DNA of 64,000 bases, taken from assembly GCF_001949145.1 (NCBI RefSeq), contig NW_019091379.1:1960534-2024533 (forward strand). Direction: 5' to 3'. The position numbers were made by a program, and so were the translations under genes. Of this stretch, positions 41,704-64,000 are shown piece by piece (position 1 is the first letter of the stretch; the number at the start of each line of letters is the position of its first letter). The notes beneath the pieces are model-generated. The model was not told where the DNA came from. It did no database searches and saw nothing but the letters and a program-made list of their open reading frames with translations. Origin of the DNA: Acanthaster planci. Its lineage: Eukaryota; Echinodermata; Asteroidea; Valvatida; Acanthasteridae.

Positions 41704-43681
41704 ATTAATAAACACATGAAGTCTAGAGGGCGCTTAACGTACCATAATTTCGCTAGTAAAAAAAATTGGTTGTTCCTTTTTCTATGTAATGTGTACTGTC
41801 TGTGATACTTTTTTATTTGTAGACTTGTTCCTTATAATGGAAGTATGAACGGTGAAAAACTGGCACGTCCAGCAATGTGATTGTCCAGTCGGGATTTCTC
41901 AACTCACAGTAATAAGTGGGCACGAAGCAAGTACACCAAAAGCCAAATAAACGCAGGTGTCACTCAGGATCCCGACTTAAGTTAAGTTTAATAAACTGCC
42001 GACATTAGAATGTGATGATTGCATGTTGTACAATTTGTGTCTTGAATTGTGCTTTATGTTTTTGTACAATTTGATTACTTACGTGAATAAAATAAGATGC
42101 AGCAGAAACGGTCGTTTGTCTTCCAAGTCTTCTATTTTGTAGTTCTCCATGGGAGGGAACAAAGTAGTGAGAGCGTCAGTTCTTATAGTGCCACACAGGT
42201 CAAAGTCGTTCAGTTTTCAAGTGAACACTGGAAAAGGCTTGAAGAGTTGTTACCTTTTGACTAAAGAGCAGGTGTTTCGTAAACGCCCCAAAACAATGCC
42301 GTGGGAAAAAACAGATGCGCAGTGAGTTGTTATACACATCACAAGCAATATGCGCTTATTCCGAAGGACCTTATTAGATATATTAAATAATTATATTAAA
42401 AACTATTGACTTCCCGGTACATAGGTCCTTCGGAATTAGCGTCCATTGCTTGTGATTATGAAAGACAGCTCAATGCATACCAGTTTGTTCACGAGCACTG
42501 AACTTAATCACTCAGGTGGGAGACCTTTCTTACACTTACAGCAATGAGGGACCCGAGACACTTTGGTCACACATATTTTGCAGTAAAATGGGACTCATAA
42601 ATTACATTCTCCCAGCTCTTTCTGAATAAATCCGACGGAAACCCTCTCAGGCAGGGCTGTAATTTCATTTCTTCGGGAAGAAAGTCCTTTTGGGGGGCGT
42701 GGCCCGTATTGGTGTGGGGGCACTTTGCACCTTGTTGCTGTGCATGTCAATTTCTTCTTTGTTATAAAGATAATCACTTTCCTTTGGGTATGTGATTAGT
42801 AAGGGGTATTGCAGCATAGCTGTGTACAAAATTTGTTTCTTTCTATGGAGTGAATTTTGATGTGTGGCCTTTGACAGAAGTGGTAAGTTTCTTCTGCTGT
42901 CCAGTGTATCTGTCGTGGCGTCAGCCGTACAGCTACAGTCACGCGGATGATCCCAAACAGTATCTCATTGGTCTAAATTCACTGGCCTTGTTCACTAGTA
43001 CAATATTCTTCACAACCATGTGCAGTGGGGATTGTGTATGCAAACACATGCTAAGAGATTGGACAGGGGATGTTTCAGGCTGACTTCAGTGACTACCTGG
43101 GTGATCCAAAGATTGAACCCCCCCTCCAAAAGTAGCAGCAGGAGGAAGTCACGGGGGCTCGGTTGGGTCATGAGTAGCATTTGGAAAAACAATCAGATCA
43201 CGTGATTTGTGATCCAAGGCTGTCCTGCCTTTCACAGGGAAGTAAAGTGGACGGATCAATACATAAACCTAGATATTCAAATGAAACTAAAACAACAAAG
43301 TCCTGTATAACCTGTCAATCGGTAAATCTCTCGAAATTTCGAATGTATTCCATATTGCCAACAGTTTATTGCACGTACGTAGTGTATTCTTATCAGATAT
43401 ATATCATCCTCATTTGTTGAAGAGAAATACCTTACATTTCATCACAACCAAGGCGTCTTTGTTTAGTTTGACAAAACAATGACAAAAGAAGGAATTTAGA
43501 GTTTATAAAAAAGAGATGAAGTTGACCTTTTTGTTTTGGAATCCGATTGGAATTTTTTTTTACTGTCACATTTGCAGATAGCGAACCAAAATACGAAGAC
43601 ACGCCTGATCTATGCCCTGGTGAAAAGCTCCAATGTAGCGCACGGTTGGCCCAGAGACCCGGAGTCTTCTGACGGGAGAAG
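41704..43681. other. intergenic, upstream of the EMI/EGF gene
   Basis: Holds the 42338-42456 MITE. No supported gene. Presumably includes promoter and 5' UTR of the EMI/EGF gene, but no TATA-like core element was convincingly placed. Confidence 0.45.
42338..42456. mobile_element. MITE family 2, ~119 bp hairpin
   Basis: Terminal inverted repeats of about 36 bp: ATCACAAGCAATATGCGCTT ATTCCGAAGGACCTTAT at 42338-42374 against ATAGGTCCTTCGGAATTAGC... ending GCTTGTGAT at 42421-42456, with few mismatches. The AT-rich spacer is about 46 bp. Non-coding. No second copy seen in the window. Confidence 0.8.
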
Positions 43682-59552
<15,871 letters not shown>

Positions 59553-60281
59553 GGGCACTCTGTTTTTTGACTAACTAGTTTTCTATAGAATAGCGGATAT
59601 GCTCACTTAGAACTGAAAGACTGGCTTAATTCATGAAATTGATAGCATATATGGACTCGTTTTGGACAAAGAGGACAACATTTTGGGATATGTTTGCAAG
59701 ATTTGTAAGCCTGCTATATTCTAAAAAATTAAACGGTTTATGAGTTTCATGACAAGATCAGACTTTTTGAAATTCGGGCTACTTTCACAACATTTCACAC
59801 CTTGATGTCCCTGACGAAATTTCTTGCCACGTTCAGGGAAAGGCGATAGGGTCAAGCTACCAAAAACATTTTCCCTGTTTTTAATTTGGCCCTATGAAAC
59901 TTTGACAGGAAAGACGTTGGCATACATCTTCATTATAAAAAAACTTCCATTATAAAGAAACTTGCCGGTTCTACAAATAGTATTATTCTGTGGCTGTATG
60001 TTAGATTAAAAATTTAAAAACCGATTAGCTTCTCCGAAATTGTTGCCTGTCGTTTTGGTGTATTAATGTGCTGGCAAATTGCTGCACCGATCTGGCGGTC
60101 CCACACACGTATATCTTAGCCGCGAAATCCGTTGTATAAATTTGTATACAGCTCGCTTTCCTTCAATGGCACCTAAAAATTTCATTTCAGCGGGAAAAGA
60201 AATGGACTTATTATTTTCCTTTTACCCCTTTCTCATTGTTATTGTCACAACCTCCACACTTTCGTTCTATTGTTTTAGGCC

Positions 60282-60287
60282 AATAAA
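60282..60287 (+). terminator. possible poly(A) signal of the EMI/EGF gene
   Basis: AATAAA about 730 bp after the stop. Weak support. Confidence 0.25.
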
Positions 60288-62588
60288 TAACCCTTGATGT
60301 TACCCGTTGGCCTTTCCAGATTTTGTGGCAATACTTTGAATAATGTTCTCTTTTGTCTTAAGCACACATTTGGAATTCTTCCGAATAGATCATGGTACCA
60401 TTTCAAGAAATAAACATTTCCTGAAAGAGAGTGTAATTTAGGTGTATGCAAACTTTCTGGGTTCAAATGTTTCTTGCTTCTATTTCATGAGACCAACGTG
60501 GAAGCACAACGCCCTAATTTACGTTTGGAAAAAAAGGAGGGTCCAAGGTTCAGGGGTTCTCCAGGAGGGGTGGTTCAGAAGGGCATTTTCACTGGGTGAC
60601 GGGCCATTTTGAAGCCCCCCCTTCTTTGCGATGTGACTCTTAAAATTCTGATTTTGAGGTCGTTTTCGTACTTTCCACCAGCCAAAAAGAAATCAAATAG
60701 CGCTCAAAATGGGGGAGAACCTATGAAAAATGCTCAGGTTTTTACATAAATTGCCCTTTATTCAGCCCCCTCCCCACCCGGCCTCAGAATACGACCTGGT
60801 CATTCTTGGAGTTTTGTCGTCCGCTACACCCCCCCTCCCCCTGCCTGTCAAATTCATACCGCTAGGACCTCTTGACCTTTTGTGCAGGTGTACGGTATTG
60901 AGAGAATACCCAAGTTTATTTATACTCACTAAAGTTTATGGCAACTTAAATGATCAGTCTTCAACGGCGACAGTTTCATTATGCATGCATACGTAGTCTT
61001 TATTAAACCACAGAACTTCTCTGAGTTATTGATTAATATATGTCTTGATCACTTGCTGCATGAGTAACATTATAAGCTTGGTTTCATTACAATTTAATAA
61101 TAATATTACAGTCTAAAGGGAACTTTATCACTTAAAATAAACACCATTTGACTACGTCAGCACTTACAAATAATCAACCTGATTTTGTTTGTACAAGAGT
61201 TAGTTGCGTACTTTGTCGGGTAAACTTTGTCGTTTAATCACTTGGTTTCAGAACAAACTGTTGATAAAGCATAATGAAACATACTTTACTTTATCAAACC
61301 TTTACCTATGTTTCATTTTCATAAAATTGAAAAATGACAGGTTGTTTCAAAAGAACAAATAACTTGTGCGTCTTGTGACTTTTATGTTTACTTTCAATCC
61401 TCAATTTTCACTTGCTGAAAATATAATCCAATTGGAATTTGACCCTTGATCAGATTACACTGTAGATCTGTTTGATGGTGCATGAGACAGTAATAATTAC
61501 ATTGAGGATTTTTCATGCAAACAATTTAAACCCTTATCATAACTTTAATATTCTCACACTACTGAACGTAAAAGTACATTTCATTGAAATGGAAAAACAA
61601 AAAAACACTTGTAACTAGCGACGTTCATTTTCAAATTTGGGTGAAGCCTCGACCCATAAGTCTGACCTAAATTGCCTCTGTGTTGATCAAACTGTTTGTA
61701 CGTAACTATGGCCAATGTTAAACTAATATTTGCATTTTTTATCAAACAAAAAAAAAGATAGAGTTTAATGTGAGTGTTTTCAACTGTCTAATTCTATCTT
61801 AAACCCAAAATTATTATAGATCAAAAATTAGCTACAACATTGTTTATTTAAAATTTACATAAGAGTAAAATACTATTGTGTATTACGTATAACCATCTGC
61901 TTATGAATGATACATGTTAACAAGATTCTTTTGTCAAAGACTATCACGATCGTAACGGGATTATTGTTGATTTCTGTGACTTTGGACCCAAGAGCCAAAT
62001 TTTGAAATCCAAAACCTTGTATTCTGTGGGATATGAAGAGGAAAGATCGGAATGAAATAAAACCGTTGACCATACGGCAGAGCTTTGAAGTCAAGAAAGT
62101 ACTTATCTTCTGGAACTGATAACACTAGTGAGGGCTACTTTTTAGACATTGTGGCATTGGTGAGTTGCAAGCAACTTTGGTAGGGTTTCAGGCTACTGCT
62201 GTAGGGTTGAGAACGTTGTTACAAAGTGGCGAGGCAAAAGATGGGGGCAAGGGGGCAATCACCCCTTTTCATTGTGGGAACTATTGCCTCGTCCCCTTGC
62301 CACGGCCCGATCTGAGCCTGACTACGCCACTGACTTCAGGGTATGGAGAAAAATGCCTTACAGAAAAGGACATTTTTATTCATCAAAAGCGAAATCGCAC
62401 ACAGAGAAGTGAAAGCATTTCCAAAATTGGGGCCTACGTGTTTATTTAGCTTTGCAGAAGCGATGTTACACCTGTACACAGTATTTTGCCAGTTTGAGTT
62501 GTATGGCACTGCGTGCAAACATCCACTCCTCAAAAGTTCAAAATCAATGGGTTAGACATTGACAAACTTCAACAGTCAGTACTGCGTG

Positions 62589-62594
62589 TTTATT
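62589..62594 (-). terminator. possible poly(A) signal of the methyltransferase gene
   Basis: AATAAA on the - strand about 225 bp after the stop codon; position is typical. Confidence 0.35.
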
Positions 62595-62820
62595 TGACGT
62601 AGTGTCGGCGCGAGTGCAGAGCGCGATTAAGTTTTAATGTGAATGTGATATTTACGAACACTTGTGATAACTGGGCAAAAAAACACCAGCCATTGAATCT
62701 AACCAAAGACTGCCAGAAATGTTTTCCCAGTCGACTCCTAAGTATCAAATCTTTGTTTCTGAAGTGATGTTCTGTCAATTTCTGTGTTCCTTGGCCTTCT
62801 TCCAGTTGCCCCAGACTGTT

Positions 62821-63795
62821 TTAATTGTCAGTCTCTGTTTTTGTCTTCCGCAGAAGGATAGCTTGTACTATGGAACTTGACATTGGCTTATACCTATCCA
62901 TGCACTTGTTGTAGAAGTGATAAAGGTTTTCATAGTTCTGATACCATTCAAAATCAATTTCTTCAATCTCAGTTGGTTTCTCTTTAATAACGGTGAGGTT
63001 AGCAGGATCTGAAAAGGATTCAGTGAATTCGAGGTGGACTTTTGAGTCGTTGAAATTGTCAATGTACAGCACCAACGCCTGATCCTTTATGTGCTTACAA
63101 ATTTCCTGAAGTCGCAGTTTCTTTTCCGGTGCTTGTTGCAGGCTGTAAAAAAGTGGAGAGAAGGCGGTTATGAAAGTGACGATATCTGATCGCTGGATTG
63201 GCTGAAGTTCTCCTACCTCAAGGCTGGATTCTTCAAGGAAGTCGCAACGGCTGTACTCTACAGAGAGTGTCCCTGGACCCAAGCGTAAGATTTCCTGCAT
63301 AGATGTCCATGTGTCCCCCCACTTGTCATGTCGGTCTAGCACTGTACAGTTTAACCTGACGGGGTATAATTGGTGATCTTGGAGGAACTTAATTAGCGCT
63401 ACCAAGTCCGTGCCAGGTCCACCGCCAAGGCAACAAACGTTCAGCGTACTTCTCGATTCGAGTTTGGCTTGTAATTCTGGTAGGAAGGCCAGAAGAGTCT
63501 TGTAGGTCGTAAAACAGCTCTGCATGAAATACAGGTACATGTACGCGCACTGGTTGTCATTATTGCTGTAATCTGGTGAGGGGACAAGCGAAGTGTACAT
63601 GGTGTTGTACGTCTTGGATATCCTTTCAGTCTTTGATATGAAACTGCTCCAGTTAATTTGTTCACGTTGATGACCCAGGTAATGGTTCAGTAAGCGACGA
63701 AAAAATTTTGTCGCACTAGATGTATTTACTTCGTCCACGTCGTCCGGCCCCGTTGCCATTTTTCCTGTATTCCAAAGTAGATGTGCGTCAAGCAT
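62821..63795 (-). CDS. class I SAM-dependent methyltransferase-like protein, intronless
   Basis: Single 325-codon open frame, unusual beside such intron-rich genes. The best evidence is LNVCCLGGGPGTDLVALIKF at about residues 117-136: a beta strand leading into a glycine-rich loop GGGPGTD, motif I of Rossmann-fold methyltransferases. CTVLDRHDKWGDTW follows at about 148, with D in the usual motif II ribose-binding position. DIVTFITAFSPLFYSL (about 202-217) and ALVLYIDNF (about 240) would be later core strands. The second Met (codon 13, at 63759, context AAAATGG) may be the real start, giving 312 aa. Substrate unknown. No signal peptide or membrane segment, so probably cytosolic. It may be a retrocopy or an ancestrally intronless gene, or these may be the only coding exon of a gene with 5' UTR exons to the right. 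Confidence 0.8.
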   Translation of the reverse strand: MLDAHLLWNTGKMATGPDDVDEVNTSSATKFFRRLLNHYLGHQREQINWSSFISKTERISKTYNTMYTSLVPSPDYSNNDNQCAYMYLYFMQSCFTTYKTLLAFLPELQAKLESRSTLNVCCLGGGPGTDLVALIKFLQDHQLYPVRLNCTVLDRHDKWGDTWTSMQEILRLGPGTLSVEYSRCDFLEESSLEVGELQPIQRSDIVTFITAFSPLFYSLQQAPEKKLRLQEICKHIKDQALVLYIDNFNDSKVHLEFTESFSDPANLTVIKEKPTEIEEIDFEWYQNYENLYHFYNKCMDRYKPMSSSIVQAILLRKTKTETDN

Positions 63796-64000
63796 GTGAA
63801 AACTTTATACTGGACCTATTCCCCCCCCCAAAAAAAAGCGATTGCCATAACAGTTGAAATGATGAAAATGAACGATCATACTGCAGCGGTACCTTCTGTC
63901 ATAACAACAATTAAATAATTCTATTCTGGACCTGTGTGTTAAGTTAGGCCGCCAAAATCCGATGGCGCAAGTGTTGACGTGCATATGGAAAGGCTATGGA
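63796..64000. other. upstream of the methyltransferase gene
   Basis: About 200 bp with a C-rich/A-rich run (63821-63836) and no recognised element. Near the end, GGCGCAAGTGTTGACGTGCA resembles GGCGCAAGCGTTGACGCGCA at 48841. Confidence 0.4.

Larger units (their letters stand above)
59553..62820. other. intergenic, EMI/EGF gene to methyltransferase gene
   Basis: AT-rich, about 3.3 kb. Only short frames. No inverted repeat or tandem repeat of note was seen. It should contain the 3' UTRs of both convergent genes. Confidence 0.5.

Overview
The window looks like animal nuclear DNA from a draft assembly. It has GT-AG introns, short coding exons separated by about 0.3-6 kb of AT-rich non-coding DNA, many short inverted-repeat elements, two N gaps (9807-9876 and 32215-32275) and one ambiguous base (23739). 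No prokaryotic operon structure is present. The gene families (melastatin TRP channels in tandem, a large EMI/EGF protein) and the many MITE-like repeats fit an invertebrate, perhaps a marine deuterostome such as a cephalochordate, echinoderm or hemichordate. The sequence alone does not decide which. I could run no alignment or gene predictor: exon models were read by eye from splice sites, phase bookkeeping and recalled family motifs.

Layout. (1) 447-5245, + strand: the last six coding exons of a TRPM channel (TRPM-A), from the pore helix to the stop; the rest lies left of the window. (2) 5246-13050: intergenic, repeat-rich, with a MITE, pogo-like remnants, a microsatellite, and a 156-bp duplication beside an N gap. 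(3) about 13.05-35.9 kb, + strand: a second TRPM gene (TRPM-B), nearly complete, in about 26 exons from the melastatin homology region through six membrane segments to a short coiled-coil tail. Its pore and TRP-helix exons have the same lengths and phases as TRPM-A, so the two are a tandem duplication. Both stop soon after the coiled coil, with no NUDT9-H or kinase domain. (4) 40699-41703: two exon-like pieces of a third TRPM copy whose splice phases do not join, probably a pseudogene. (5) 43682-59552, + strand: an eight-exon gene encoding about 1883 aa with a signal peptide, an EMI domain, one EGF repeat in its own exon, then 37 tandem eight-cysteine EGF repeats in one uninterrupted 4770-nt exon, and a six-cysteine C-terminal domain I do not recognise. 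No transmembrane segment is visible, so it is probably secreted. (6) 62821-63795, - strand: an apparently intronless class I SAM-dependent methyltransferase-like gene.

The genes show no evident shared pathway. The main biological interest is the TRPM cluster (altered selectivity-filter sequence, retained Ca2+-site residues, no C-terminal enzyme domain) and the EMI/EGF gene (giant EGF exon, unassigned C-terminal domain). The non-coding DNA holds at least six inverted-repeat or dispersed repeat families, one of them with four copies in this window.
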